Below, one piece after another: positions 25,801-39,531 of a stretch of 64,000 nucleotides of DNA (position 1 is its first letter; the number at the start of each line of letters is the position of its first letter). The DNA is taken from the NCBI GenBank assembly GCA_036971475.1, contig JBAIZL010000001.1:144526692-144590691 (forward strand). The letters are read 5' to 3'. The DNA is from Prosapia bicincta (Eukaryota > Arthropoda > Insecta > Hemiptera > Cercopidae). The translations under genes and the position numbers were made by a program. Below the pieces are notes generated by a model. That model saw nothing but the letters and a program-made list of their open reading frames with translations, did not search any database and was not told where the DNA came from.

Positions 25801-26760
25801 CCGATAGATACATGAAAGTGTGTTTAAACCGAAGTAAATGTACTTCTTTCTTTAATTACAAAGAACATTGATACTAGTAATTAAAGAGTATTTTGTATGT
25901 TGATCAAATACAACAACCGAATTTAACATATATTGCCATTGATAGTGAAAGTAATTTCAATATGTATTTATTTTATTGTCATATCAGTTCGTTACATTTA
26001 TCTCTTGTTAGCGGAAATCTACATACTAGCTAATATACAAATGAACGAAATACAATTTTTTTTAATATAAAAGGAAGGACCAGAAGAGATAGTTTTCGTA
26101 TTGTGAGAACTTTTCAAATCACATAACCAAAATAATAATTTGTTGGCATTTTTACAACCGTTTTACAAATTGTCCAAAGGTTAATCTTTTACGTGATGTA
26201 TCAGGAATCGTTTTAGGAACGTCACAAGCAACAATGTATCGATAGTAAACAATCGGCCAACTCAAGATTGATTTTTCAGTTTATCATGTATCATTACCAT
26301 ATTATAAGTAAGATAAGTCAAAGTTAAGTTCCGACGTTTATCCTGAACTCGACAAATATGGATTATTACAAATGCGTAAGAAAAGGGAATCAATTGCAAA
26401 TATTACTCTTTATCATTTAATAAGCGAATTATCTAAGCAATCAAACATGTATTTTCAAACAAAGTAATTTTGTTTATTTCTTGAAAAATCTATTTCTATA
26501 TGCACATTACAATTAGGATAGAAATACTTCATCTTTATAATATATATAGCCTTCGGCTTGCATTAGTTACGCGATCATATGTCAATGTGTACATAGTACG
26601 GAATATATTCCCTCGAGTAGGAAATGATATCTACAATTATTAGAGACTTGTTATTATTTATCAGTTCTGAAAAAGGAAAATGTTTACATTTTGTTGCGGC
26701 CCCGCAATTATCTTACTTTTCTCTCTGTAACTTACATTTTCTTATCATATAAGAATTTTT
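22900..26760 (+). repeat. Old segmental duplication, copy 2
   Basis: Diverged direct copy of about 16500-21850; see that entry for anchor pairs. It is shorter and lacks the LINE insertion. Confidence 0.75.
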
Positions 26761-27164
26761 TATGTTTCAAATATTTAGATTCCAGGCTTACATTATTTTT
26801 ACATATGATCGAAAATAATTGATAATTTTGTTTTAACTAATGGTAAACTATTTTTTTATTTTACAAACTATATTGTATTTTATTACTGTGTCCATATTAA
26901 CGAATACATATTTTTACAGAGAAGGGTTGAGTTGGTATCAGGAATTACTTGCAGCCTATGTAACCCAATCCCTACACTCTTCTGGATCTACTACTCTGTG
27001 GTTGCACGTGTATTGTATAACCAGCGCATTGCCATTGTTATAATAGTCTTCATATTACAAGGAATAGCTAAGACGGTAATAGATGTTCGTCAGTAGAGCC
27101 TGACTGTGGCAAGCAGTGTTTTATTTTTATATAGTTATAGTCATTCTCAAACATGTCGAAAAAT

Positions 27165-27635
27165 CAATTAAGTATTTGATTTATTTTAAATTTAATCAGG
27201 GAGATGTGTCTGTATATTTGATACCTTTTTAGAAAAACACTGTAGAAATATTATCAAATTCAGTAATTTTCACTAGTTTCACTCTTGGCCATATTGTACA
27301 GCGAAGATCTTTGGCCTCTCTGTACTCTGGCTTACTTAGTTATTACGACTTGTATAGGCTTTCATTACAGAGCATAAAACAGGACTAGTCGAGGTAGGAA
27401 CCAAGGAAAGGTTTGTTAACTGAATATATTGTCATAAATTAGTCTTTAATTCCGATTTTAGAGTCCATTACATTAATTAATTAATATTTGTAAATGTGTT
27501 TTTCTCATTTGTTTGCAAAATACCAAAAGATAACGTGTATTTCTATATTAAAGTAAGGGTGCATTTTAATAAATAATTATAACTTGAAATATTAACTTGA
27601 AATTTGTTTATTTGGTAGCCTACTAACTAAAACAG

Positions 27636-27675
<40 letters not shown>

Positions 27676-27965
27676 TTAAAGCAACGGAAATAGGTGAAGA
27701 CGCACATATGGAGTTCATTATGTACCCAAACAACGATTCCCGTAATAAGTAAATTATTTAAGAAATGAATGTCACATAATTTTTGTATTGTCAAATAGTT
27801 ACAAATAATTTATATTGTATAGATACGTTAGAGAACAAAACACATATTTAGTGCTGTATTTATTAAATGTAGTGAATATGATTGCCTTTGACAGGATAAG
27901 CATAAGGAGAAATATAAGAATTACGTAGTGTCTTTTACTACTTGCCTTGTCAGATTCTTCTATCA
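27165..27965 (+). repeat. Younger segmental duplication, copy 1, left part
   Basis: Closely matches 47205-47960. Shared runs include TCTCTGTACTCTGGCTTACT and TTAGTTATTACGACTTGT, and ACGCACATATGGAGTTCATT at about 27700 and 47697. Similarity stops on both sides just after AGATTCTTCTAT. This copy has a (TA)n tract at 27637-27677 where copy 2 has only a short TA stretch. Confidence 0.9.
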
Positions 27966-27996
27966 AATATATATTTAATATATATTTATATATAGG

Positions 27997-28002
<6 letters not shown>

Positions 28003-28053
<51 letters not shown>
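28003..28053. repeat. (TA)n microsatellite
   Basis: Uninterrupted TA units in the part of copy 1 that has no counterpart in copy 2. The tyrosine/isoleucine frame 27799-28077 reads through it and is not a gene. Confidence 0.95.
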
Positions 28054-28056
<3 letters not shown>

Positions 28057-28100
28057 TTGATATTTTACGTTATCCATTGTTTTTCCGTTGCACTGACTTT

Positions 28101-28275
28101 ATGAAGTTAATATATTACTATTGTAAGTAATTTTATCCACCATTAAGTGCAATAATTTTAATAAATCACTCTGAGTGATTCGACAATGGTCAAGTGACAA
28201 AAAGGTGCCTCATCACTCAAGGTAAAATTATTGCACTTAATGGTGGATAAAATTACTTACAATAGTAATATATTA

Positions 28276-28282
<7 letters not shown>
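28101..28282. mobile_element. MITE-like hairpin element, family C
   Basis: Near-perfect terminal inverted repeats of about 60 bp (28101-28160 and 28223-28282), carrying TTAATATATTACTATTG and its complement, and CCACCATTAAGTGCAATAAT and its complement. The ~62-bp loop has its own small hairpin AATCACT-CTG-AGTGATT (28166-28183). It sits between two (TA)n tracts and is absent from the paralogous copy. A non-autonomous DNA element inserted at TA is the simplest reading. Confidence 0.8.

Positions 28283-28367
<85 letters not shown>
28281..28367. repeat. (TA)n microsatellite
   Basis: About 40 TA units with one TG interruption, directly after the family C hairpin. Confidence 0.95.
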
Positions 28368-28370
<3 letters not shown>

Positions 28371-29906
28371 CTAAATAATAGTTGGAAATACCTTTTTTAA
28401 TTTAAAATTAAAATATATAGGAATCTAAACTATAAAACCGATTTAAGATTAAACCATTAAAAGAGGATAATCAATACGAAGGCTTCACAACTATACCAGA
28501 CAAGTCTAGACTCTACATCCTGGTATGTACAGGACAAAAGCGATGTTGATTAGCGAGGGACAATACTACACAATCGAAAGACAAGCTATGTCAGAAATAT
28601 TTAAATACTTTGTTTTAATCTTCTATTCTAAATAACATTCATTAAAATCTCTGAAATAATTTCACAACCATATGAAGAAAGTAAAATGTCTCATACAAAT
28701 ATTTTTATAAATAATAAATTATACTAAAAGAAATACATGAATATTAGATAGTAAAATAATAACGTGTATATATAAATGGTTGCATGACACGCATTCTAAT
28801 TTCCTAAAACTAACCATTTCATAAATATATATTATAAATGTAACATGAAAAATTTGAATGATTAAAGTTGAAACACAGAATAATAATTTGGATTTTTTGA
28901 TCAATGGAATTTTACTAGATTTTAAATAAAATGGTCGAAGAAATAAAGGTAAATAAAGTGAAAGTGTTTCTCAGTAGACATGTCTTAAATATTGTTAAAT
29001 AGACATAACAATTTTTGTAAATAAAATAATAGTTTTCGAGTTGAAAAAAATTATAACAAATAACAAGGAACTGGTGAAACTATAAAAAACTAGTTGTCGT
29101 AGTACAGTGAAATGTAAAAAAAAAGATGGAACAATTTAAAACAGATTAAATAGCGTATGAAGTTAATGCATATGTATATTTTTCAGAATTATGTATTAAA
29201 AAGTAACCAAAAGTATGAAAGTTCGAAATAATTTATTATATCCTATAAACAGTAATAAAAAAATAACTTAACGTTGTTAGATATATGTAAATATATCTAG
29301 TAAGACCATTAATAAAACCTTGTAAAAGCTAAAGATTTCGATCTCAGAATATAGATTGTAATTAGCAATTAGCCGTTGTTAGTTTTAATAAAACCTAACA
29401 ACTCAAAGTTTCATAGTTTCTTATTAAAAGATCTCCAAGTAATAAACATCTGAAAAAGCTAACACCCGACAGCGAGTAATATGCTCGTACATTAGAAAAC
29501 TCAAATAATTGGTTTATTTAAAATATAGGCATTTATTAATAGGAGATCTAGGCAGGAGATCTAGGATGTTACATGTTTCGGTTTCCTTCCTACATATTTC
29601 TAAAATTTCCGGGTGACTGGTAATTAGTAATGTGAACTAGGAGGATGTTAAGTGAGTAAAAATTATTATGTGGTGAGGTGAGGTTTTTTAATATAGCAGA
29701 GACTATAGAAAAAAAGGAGGGAATAAGCATCTAGATTAAGAGGTTGCTTGCTTGCAATAAATCCACAGACACACACGCGCGAGCACGAAAATATATTTAA
29801 ATAAATAAACAAATATATATATATTTCTGATGCTCTGAATAAGTGAAAAGCTTCAACGTTAGAAGAAAACAAAAATAAAGATTCTTGTTTATGAAGGAGT
29901 CATTTA

Positions 29907-30229
<323 letters not shown>

Positions 30230-30771
30230 TATTACATTCATCAACTTTACTGTTAATATAGTTTACAATATGAGTAAAAGGTTTTTATTGATGGTATTAA
30301 TTATAAATTATCATTTAACTTTTGTTTGATTACATTTAGTAAATATATTCAAATATTAGGTACGAATATTATAATCTACAATCTCTTAGATAGATACTGT
30401 AAGATACAATGAATTTAGAAGCTCATTTTTCTGCTTTAATTTATTGAAATTATCATAAACATAAGCTTATGACTGCTTTTGGCTATGTTAAATCAGCCTT
30501 CCATATTGTGTGTGAAATATACATGATCAAACAGATATCTTTTTTCATAGGCTTCATAAAATTTTAAAAAAACAAATAACCCAAATAATTATCAGACTCT
30601 AGTAATTTTAAGATGAAAAAACCGAAAAACATGGTATTTGAAATATGAAAACGGTCCTTTTACACCTTTGCGTTTTGTGTTAGAAGCGCAAATACCTTTA
30701 CAATATTCTGCATGATTTTACTTCATTTTTAACTCCTTTTTTCAGGTTAAATACTGAGGTTTTTACTAAAC

Positions 30772-30773
<2 letters not shown>

Positions 30774-30826
<53 letters not shown>

Positions 30827-30911
30827 TAAACCAATATAGGTTATTCAAATACAAGAATATTTAATAATTTATATCCAAAGCTTTTCGTTTTTGCTGAGGT
30901 TTTTACTAAAA

Positions 30912-30968
<57 letters not shown>
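30774..30968. repeat. Paired (TA)n tracts around a family D fragment
   Basis: Two TA tracts (30774-30827, 30914-30968) follow identical GAGGTTTTTACTAAA leaders. Between them is TATAGGTTATTCAAATACAA and TATATCCAAAGCTTTTCGTT, the start of the repeat seen more completely at 51868-52004 and 52706-52800. Confidence 0.85.
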
Positions 30969-30974
<6 letters not shown>

Positions 30975-31084
30975 GGCGTACCCTGATATAAATATAATCA
31001 GGCATCTACATGAAATAGAAAGGTGAGTTTAGATGACTAGATGTATAACTAAACAGTTAAGGTAGTTTGCTGTTAGGTTCAATG

Positions 31085-31335
31085 TCCCCTCTCTGAGACG
31101 AAATGCAACAATGCCTTGTTGGCTTTACGAGGGTTCAACAGCCGGCATATGTTACTAACTAAGCATGAACCTGTGGTAAGGAGATTAATGCAACGTGACT
31201 TTCCCTCGTTGACCGCAAACAAAACCGCTCACATTGGGCCAGTATGCCTACGTTAGTTGGAAGGAAGGGGGAGTTGGAATTACGTTATTACAATTGACTT
31301 GCAGTTAGCAACGTTTAGCTTCTGTTTCCAGAAAC
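31085..31335 (+). repeat. Dispersed repeat family A, copy 2
   Basis: GC-richer block with GAGGGTTCAACAGCC (resembling a pol III box B), GTTACTAACTAAGC, GGAGATTAATGCAACG and GGGCCAGTATG, in the same order as in copy 1 near 12 kb. It lies inside the younger segmental duplication, with its duplicate at 53000-53230. Confidence 0.75.
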
Positions 31336-31955
31336 ATTTCTCTTCTTTATCATAATTTTCTATTGATTATACAACAAATCATAAATAAAGTCTAATTATT
31401 AAATAGTTCATAAATATTTATACTAAATTTTAAATATTTTACTAGATTTATTAATATATCAATTATGAAGTATAATCGAATACAACTAATGTATCGTTTA
31501 TTACAACTAAAAGAAAATGTTATATATTCATTTGTATTTATATATTCACGTAATATATAGGTTGTGGAATATAGTTTTCTCACAATGGTAACAGTCTTCC
31601 ACTTTTGTAGCAATGGATACATGAAGTCACTTTGTTGAGAGAATACATATTAGCTGGATAACTTCTTAATTTGAGAATATGTTTTCACCAAAAATATATT
31701 TTTTAAATACGTATGTTTACAAATATAAACAAATCTGCTTCCGTTTCTTTTGGTAATAGTTATCCAAATGTCAGTTATAATGCAAGCTAAATTAATATTT
31801 CTGCCATATTCAAATAATTAGAATATACTTTTCTAGAGGTTTTGAATGCTTTTTTCCATTCCTATGGATGTTGGATTTTATTAATAATGCATTTAAAAGC
31901 TAAGTACAGAATATTAATAAGTACAAAATAAAATTAAACAAAAAAAAATAATGTA

Positions 31956-34115
31956 CCTCATTTTTCATCCAATCCATTACTCCAAATATAGATGTAACTA
32001 TTAATTTGTTTTTTTTTTTGGAATGTATATTAGATATGTAGCATCAAAATAATTCTTAGTATTTATATTAAATATCGAAAAAAGATATTTTAAACTTATA
32101 GGAAATATTTCCAAATATAATAAAAGTGCATTCAGTTCTTGGAATGTTTATGTAGTAATCCCAAAGTAAAAGTTTCTTTTGCCCCATAAAAAAAAAAGTA
32201 TTAGGTAAATATAACTTAAAACGGTTCATGAGAGTTGGAATAATGAATACCATTGAATTAAGATAGTTAAAGACAGAAATGATTTATTTTGATCAATGTT
32301 ATAAGATTTCGATTTTGATGTCTCTTGTGTAACGGAGACAGACAGACAGGTTATGGCTTCTTTGTCTGAACGAAAAATCAATAGTAATAAAGATAATACT
32401 CTTTATCTCGGGTTTTGATTGAGCATACAAAAAAGATTAGTCATAAATTTATTTATACAAATAATTTCTCTACAAAGGTAGAGGATTTAATCAGATATGG
32501 TACTTTCTAATTCACAAACAAATGTATTACCATTAGTAAAGGCTTTGATACACTATGTACAACTATAATCCACTGACATTGACGATAAAACTTCCAAGAA
32601 GTAGTTTTGATGTTTAGTTATGTTTTAAAGTATATTTTAAATTTATTTATTTGGTTCGGTCGTTGTGGATGTATATATTATTATGTAGGCCTATGTGTTT
32701 TGTTTATGATGAATTGTGTTGTTTTAATGTTGTCACAATTTTAATTTTCTATATATTTGTCTGACGTTCACTACCGTTTGAAATCCTTATATTAGTTGTT
32801 CGACTATTTCTATGGTTATAAAATTTCGTTTAATTTGATAGAACCCGTTATTTATATAAGTAATTTTAAAATATTTTAATCCGGTTTACAGATCGGTAAG
32901 AGTAATTATTTATTTGCCGAACCTCAAATAATATAAAGTAAATGATTTTGACAACATTGTCTACAACATTTCCATTCTCACTGTACTTCATACGAGTGCC
33001 TAAAAAAACATGAATTGGAGATAGGTTTTATTTATGTATTAATCATGAATGTTTTGTAAGAAGAAATGCATGTATTTTAAAATTTACTAAATTTACAATT
33101 TTTTCTGTTGTATTCTAATGAATTAAATTTCCCACAAAAAATGCAATACCCTTTGTTTACAGATTATTATTAATTAAATCTGGTAAATGTAACTGTTAAC
33201 AGCGGTTTTACTACATTCCTTTGTTCAATAGAACATCTGCAAACAAAATGAAATAGATAGAGGGAGAGCTATATTAGGTTCTCAAGAAGCAACGGGGCTA
33301 CATGATATTAGAAAGACTCTTCTGAAAACCTATCTGATTAGTAAGGATACCGCCTTTATCACCTTTAAATAATCTATGTAAAAAGATAAAATAATAATTC
33401 GACAAAAACGACACCAGTAGGCTATAGAGGTATAGATTTATAATCTCAATATATTCGTTCTCACTTCAGTGTAGTAGTTTTATAAATTTGAGAATATTTT
33501 TCTACCTTTCTTGATTGGGTACTTGATTAGTACTATTGCAACGTAGTTTTGAGTATGAAACTATTCCGAAACAGCCTTCAACTACAAGATTATTCTAAAG
33601 TAAGAAAAGGCATTAAATGTGCTTAGTAGTATATAAAGATGTATATATGGAAAAGTAATGAGCAGTTCAAAGCATATTAAAGAAACAAATATTAGCCTTA
33701 AAAAATCAATGTATAGGACTTGCGTGTGCCTAATAACAAGATATACATTATTTCTATTGTCATGAAACTGAAAATATTTATCTGTAATAACGGTTAAGGG
33801 GAAAGTAGGATATTACCGGATAATAAATATGTTTATATTGTAGTTGTAATTAGTTAATAAATGTTAAAATGAGGATTATAATTAAGATCTATTACACTAT
33901 TGGTAATTATGATGGAACAAACGTACTGACGAATTCATATTTTAAGAAAATGAAAATATACTATATTTCTAAATTATATTCTATTTTTAAATTCGTGCTA
34001 TTAGCTCACACTCTCCTCTCTTGTACAAATTTTCAATCGTTAGTAAAAAAGAGTTTTTATTCATCCAATCAAGTACAAATAAATATTTTAAAATTTATCG
34101 TGGATGACAATTGAT
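31956..34115. other. AT-rich non-coding stretch
   Basis: No supported gene. Small frames at 32068-32253 (minus) and 33869-34114 (plus) have AT-driven composition and no recognisable motif. Confidence 0.55.
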
Positions 34116-34116
34116 G

Positions 34117-35316
34117 TTAACCCTCGAGAGCGCTCATGCGGAGTTACTCTCTGCACGTATCATTATTTGTTGACAAAATGTCTTTCTAGTTGTCAGAAGT
34201 TTATTTTCGCCTCGTTACTCCACAACCTGCATTCTAAGAGACAGCTCAACCTATTTCGGCTAATTTCTTCCAAGTAGCAATATTGTGAATTTAATCTTGG
34301 TCGATCGTGTTCAGATTGAGGTGGTTTCGTCCGCAAGCGCCCTTTCGTGTAAGTTATTTGAGTGGAGTTCCTTGTACAGTTATTTATATTACAAAAGACT
34401 TTATGGAACTCAATTATTACTGATTTTGTTGTTACTATTGTTTTAGTGTTGTATTTCTTTTTAGTATCTAAGTTTTACATTTTACTTTTGTTCCTTTTGA
34501 ACGGGAGACAATTCGTTAAATGCTATTTGTTGCCGAGAACGAAAGAAAATCAACAAACACTTTTTACTGGAAATTTTGTTAGACAGCACGTTGATGATTC
34601 TGATGAAAATCAATCTCTTTGCCAGATGATGAACCTGATGAAAAAATCAATGACTTTGTAAATGAAACAAATAAAGACATAATAGATCAATCTTAAAATA
34701 ACGAACATGACCAATTAGTTGAAATGTTTTCAGATTTTGACGTTATAGAGAAAATCACTCTAAACATTCCCCAGGATGCTGATACTGTGCAGTTTTTCAG
34801 TAGAAGAGCAAAAATCAACATATTTCTACACTAGTAGAGACTAGCTTAGAAATGAGCAATTATGGATTGGGTGTTCAACAAAGACTGTAAGGTTCTGCTA
34901 GAACCTGTTGTGTTATAAGGAAAATATTTTCTTCGTCCCCTGATTATAATGGTTATACATTTTCATAAAAATATTCCTTATTTTCAATAAATATTTTATT
35001 AATTTCATATTCTTATATGCAGGGCCTCCAATTACGATAATATACATTACAGGTTTAGACTTTGAAATACTTCATTACAGAGAAACAACCTCCCCCTTAA
35101 TGAAACCGTGGTCTAATATAGGCTACATTGCTTAAACGGTTTAACAATACAAACTATTTTTAGAAATATGACGTTTAGAAAATTAAAATTTTACGTCATT
35201 TCTAAAATTATTAAAAGGTAATTTTGAAGTCACCCAAATATAAAACCGTAAACTCTTAAACTTTTAAAGGGTATTTGTGACGAACAAACCTCCGCAAGCG
35301 CCCTCTCTCGTTTTAA
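34117..35316 (+). mobile_element. Possible piggyBac-like relic flanked by TTAA
   Basis: TTAA at 34117-34120 is followed at once by CCCTCGAGAGCGCTCATGCG. At the other end CCTCCGCAAGCGCCCTCTCTCG, split here as CTCCGCAAGC plus GCCCTCTCTCG at about 35290-35310, leads into TTAA at 35313-35316. It is an imperfect reverse complement of the first end. TTAA targets and CCC-initiated ends are characteristic of piggyBac elements. A third similar block (TCCGCAAGCGCCCTTTCG) lies near 34331, so the true end could also be there, giving a ~230-bp element. The interior has an acidic stretch (PDDEPDEKINDFVNE, from about 34625) but no catalytic domain. Confidence 0.5.
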
Positions 35317-35554
35317 ACTCTAACCGCCCTCTCGAAATAAACATACAGATATTTTCAAATATGTTTAAACTAACTTAAATATAAAAATTTATTCTCCACG
35401 TCGGATATGAATTGTGGATCTATATATTTAGGAACCGGCATTATTACCCCTGAGTTAACTTTCCCGGAGCGAATCGTTGCTTAAAGTTCTAAATATGAAA
35501 TAATAAGAAGAAGGTACTTCGCAATAGTGAATCATTACAAACGTGGATAGAATG

Positions 35555-35634
<80 letters not shown>

Positions 35635-38333
35635 ATTAAATGTAAAATTCAATAAACAGTAACTAAATTAAAAATTTTCTTTCATGACCTCAGTTGGAAT
35701 TGACCGAAAAATATTCTTTTTCTACATTACCGGTTTACTATGTGTTTGTGAAAATAAGAAAAGTAAATAACTCCTTGCAATTGTTGTCGAAAATTAAACA
35801 CCTGTTGCTAGGATTTCTTTAATACATTTGTAAACATTCAGATTTGTTGATTTATTTGAGAGGATAAACAGGATTCGAACAGTGATTGATGTGTCTAGGA
35901 ATTTGAGAACTTTTTATCACAAAATGAAAATTATTTTATCATAGTGATTGGACGCTGTAATGATTGGACGATTGTTAAGATGTAAGCATGAACAGAATTG
36001 TTCGAGGGAATTCGAGAAAAACAATAATAAGTTACTTTAAATGATGTTACTAAAAGTGTTTAATTCAGGATATATAGATTAATTCCGCAGTACACAATTA
36101 AAAGAGGAGAATATTTCCTTTTGTTAGGCGTTAAATTTTTTATTGACTTGAAACCATTGTGCAATATGACTAGTGTTAGGCTACCTCTTTTAGAGCTTTT
36201 TTAAGTTTTGAGGAATCTGAGGAATCTATTATACTGATAATTAATTATTATACTAATATTATTTCTAAAATAATTATTTTTTAAATATGTAAATGGTTAA
36301 TGATATAAGGGTTGTAGCTAATAAATAGTAAGGTTTACTGTATAAATATTACCTTATTGTAGGTTTTATTTTAAAAATAAAACATCATATACACATATAT
36401 ATACATAGGAATATACACATAAAGCACATCTACAAACACATCATAAAGCCACCATATATGAAAATAACTGTTTCTGTTTCATATATCGTATTCGTGTGTA
36501 TTCCTGATATAATACTTTTTCAAATTTCATACAGTAATCATAAAAAAAAAGTTGCTTATTGTTTCGGTGTGTTATAACAGGGAAAGAAGATACAAGTTCG
36601 AGTCATAATGGAAAACAATATCCAATGACTATGAATAAGTTTATGACAAGTAACTGTATACTTTGTTGTAAGCTTAGTTTATATTATACTATTCTTGTGC
36701 TTTTGTTTAACTTGATTTTGTCAAACTTAAAGGTTTATTCCAGCATGTTATATGGTTTTATATATCATAGCTTTGCATATTAAAAAAAAAACAAGTCTAA
36801 CATGAGAATAAAGAGAAATAGGCTCAACTGTTGCTTTGTCCTTACCATTTGTCTATCCATTGTTAGATATGCCTAATGTTCGTACCTTACTCCCGCACTT
36901 TGAGCGGGAGTGACATAATTTTTTGGAACAAAACAATTCACGAATAATCCTGTCGTGTATATTTCTAATAATAAGAAAGGTTCATACCATATTATTTTAT
37001 AAATATATTAGGAGGTTTTTATTATTCAATATTTTTATTGAGTAATAACTACATATTCCATCCTTCCTATTAAAAACAAAAATTACTTTTTATGTTTTAT
37101 TCACTTTTCAGTAAGTTATGCGAAATATAATAAAGACTTTTGCCTATTTGAACAAATATAACGCACATACTCAAGTGCCGTATATCTGCACATTGTGATA
37201 ATTTTTTTCATTTTTAGTACAATATATACTGTATTTTTAAGGTATATTTTGTTGTTAACTCTGCAATAGGATATTGTTCAAGATTTATATATTTCACTTT
37301 ATACCTATTAGTTTTATCATTGCTTATCAACCTGATTCATAATATAGGTGTAATGATATTAAATAAGCTATTTTTTTTCTAACATAATAATTTTTAAAAA
37401 TATATATTAAACATTGTGAAAAATTGCAACCATTAATAATTATCTGTTGCTGTACAACCTGTTTTCTACAGGAAAATGAAGCTTATACGCTAAACAATTT
37501 AACAACTTGTAAATATTTTGTTATAGGCTCAGGACTTATGATCTGGATAAGATTTTTGGTTTTTTCTATCAGTATATATTTTATTTATTTATTATACATT
37601 TATTATATTTTAGAAGATAAAAAAAGCACATTGAATGAATAATAGTTTATATAATCGAGTTCATTGCATTAGACCTGTGCCTATAAGACTTTGAAGCTAT
37701 TCCATAACACCATTTCCCATGTTTTTTTATATAAATTTATAATTACGGAGACATACTAAAGAAATAGGGGGAATAAATATTTCAGATAATCTTTAAACCA
37801 ACGTTATGTAAAAGTCTTCGTAGATGTAATTACTGTCAAAAGTAAGGTATGTCCCTTTGGATTTAAGGTTATATATATATCCCAAGGATGAGTGATTTAA
37901 AGTTATAACACCCGGAGAGATTGTTCAATCTTAACGACCGTTTAACGTAGTTTTGAAGATGATGGAATTGAGTTAACAACTGGGTGTTTGTGTAATTGAG
38001 CGTCTAAGCATCGGTCTACCGATTAGTTATATTTTTTTACACTTTTATTAGTTCCCAGTATATCATGAACCGTTACAAAAATCAAAGTTAGAGAAATATT
38101 TCAATATTGTCGATATATAAAGCATTATACTTAATATATCAAAGGATGTGTATAATTGGCAAATATGCAGTATAATTAAGAAGAAATCTCCTAGTTCATG
38201 CGTGGTTGCTGCACTTACACAATTATAAATATTTCAATAATGAAATGTTTTGGATGAATCTGGATAATTAGTTTCTTACAAAATTATATACGTAAATGGA
38301 CACACACACACAAAACCCCCCACACACACACAC

Positions 38334-38382
<49 letters not shown>

Positions 38383-39430
38383 TAAAATCACATTGTCCTA
38401 TGATATAAGGTTTAGTATTTATAAAAAAATACGTCGCTATAAAACTAAATTTTATCAAATAATTATTGGTTGGAAACTATTAGAATACACGTTATATATA
38501 GAAATATATTATTTATGAATTAAATATTTACTTTAAATGAAATTACGAGAATATTTAAGGTAGACAATAACCGTAACAACTCATGTTGGTGTTCAGAAAT
38601 ATGTTCAGGTAAAACATTAACAAATTTTGTTAATCTTAAACTAAGCGTCATGTAATTTCCTGATTTATTACAGCAAGTATAATTTGTCTTCGTAATAAAA
38701 CGTGAATTGGTTTTACAGAGTAGGACTAAGGGGTTTTCACTTCGTAAACATTATTAGTAAAGAGAGAGGAGAGAAACGTTTTCAGTTTACACTAGATATA
38801 ATTCATTAATAACAATATAATTATTAGCTATATACTGAACGTAAAGTGAGTTTAGTTACTCAACAACACTGTCTGGACACTTAGAAACTAATACTTTGAA
38901 ATATAAAAACTTCAAATTCATTACAAATATTAAAATTATTCCCTCTCTATAATTAATGAAAAATACATCACTTACTCTTTCACACGCTTAAACTGTTCGT
39001 TACGTTTTGTGAAACCTACTTAACATTTTTGAATTAACTTTTATTTATCGATGGATACACAACACAATTATGATAAACCCCCCATTAAAACTATATTGAT
39101 TTGTAAATTAGGTTCTAGCAAGAGAAATTGACAGCACAGTAAGTAACTTAAAAATGGAAACAATATATTCACGAAATAAATTTATAACCAATTAAAGACT
39201 CCTATCTTAATGGTTTATAATAGAAAGTACATAAAGGTACATAAAGCTCTATAACGGTATTATTTTTTAGCTTGGAGTTTGTAGTTAATTTTTTATTAGT
39301 TTAATCGTTGTGATACATATTGCTATAAATTCATGTTTGGTGCATGTACACGAAATGTGACTCATAGTCTTTCAAACGCTTGCATTAGGCGTTTACTCGA
39401 AAATGATTAAAAGAATACTTTGTGATTCCT
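35317..39430. other. AT-rich non-coding stretch with microsatellites
   Basis: No supported gene. It contains a TA/GT tract at 35560-35634 and a CA/TA tract at 38299-38380. A GC-rich hairpin, ACTCCCGC-ACTTTGA-GCGGGAGT, sits at about 36890-36912. Confidence 0.6.
36890..36912. other. Perfect 8-bp GC-rich hairpin
   Basis: ACTCCCGC and GCGGGAGT flank a 7-base loop in otherwise AT-rich DNA. It has no T-tract or neighbouring gene that would explain it. Confidence 0.5.
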
Positions 39431-39436
39431 AAAACC

Positions 39437-39439
<3 letters not shown>

Positions 39440-39520
<81 letters not shown>
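39440..39520. repeat. (TA)n microsatellite at the 5' edge of the Penelope-like element
   Basis: About 40 TA units end right before the first recognisable Penelope codons. This suggests the element is truncated at the tract or that the tract seeded the insertion. Confidence 0.95.
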
Positions 39521-39523
<3 letters not shown>

Positions 39524-39531
39524 TTTGAATT

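Noticed and set aside
31120..31140. tRNA gene suggested by the box B-like GGTTCAACAGC
   Set aside because: No cloverleaf or matching A box at a tRNA distance could be seen.
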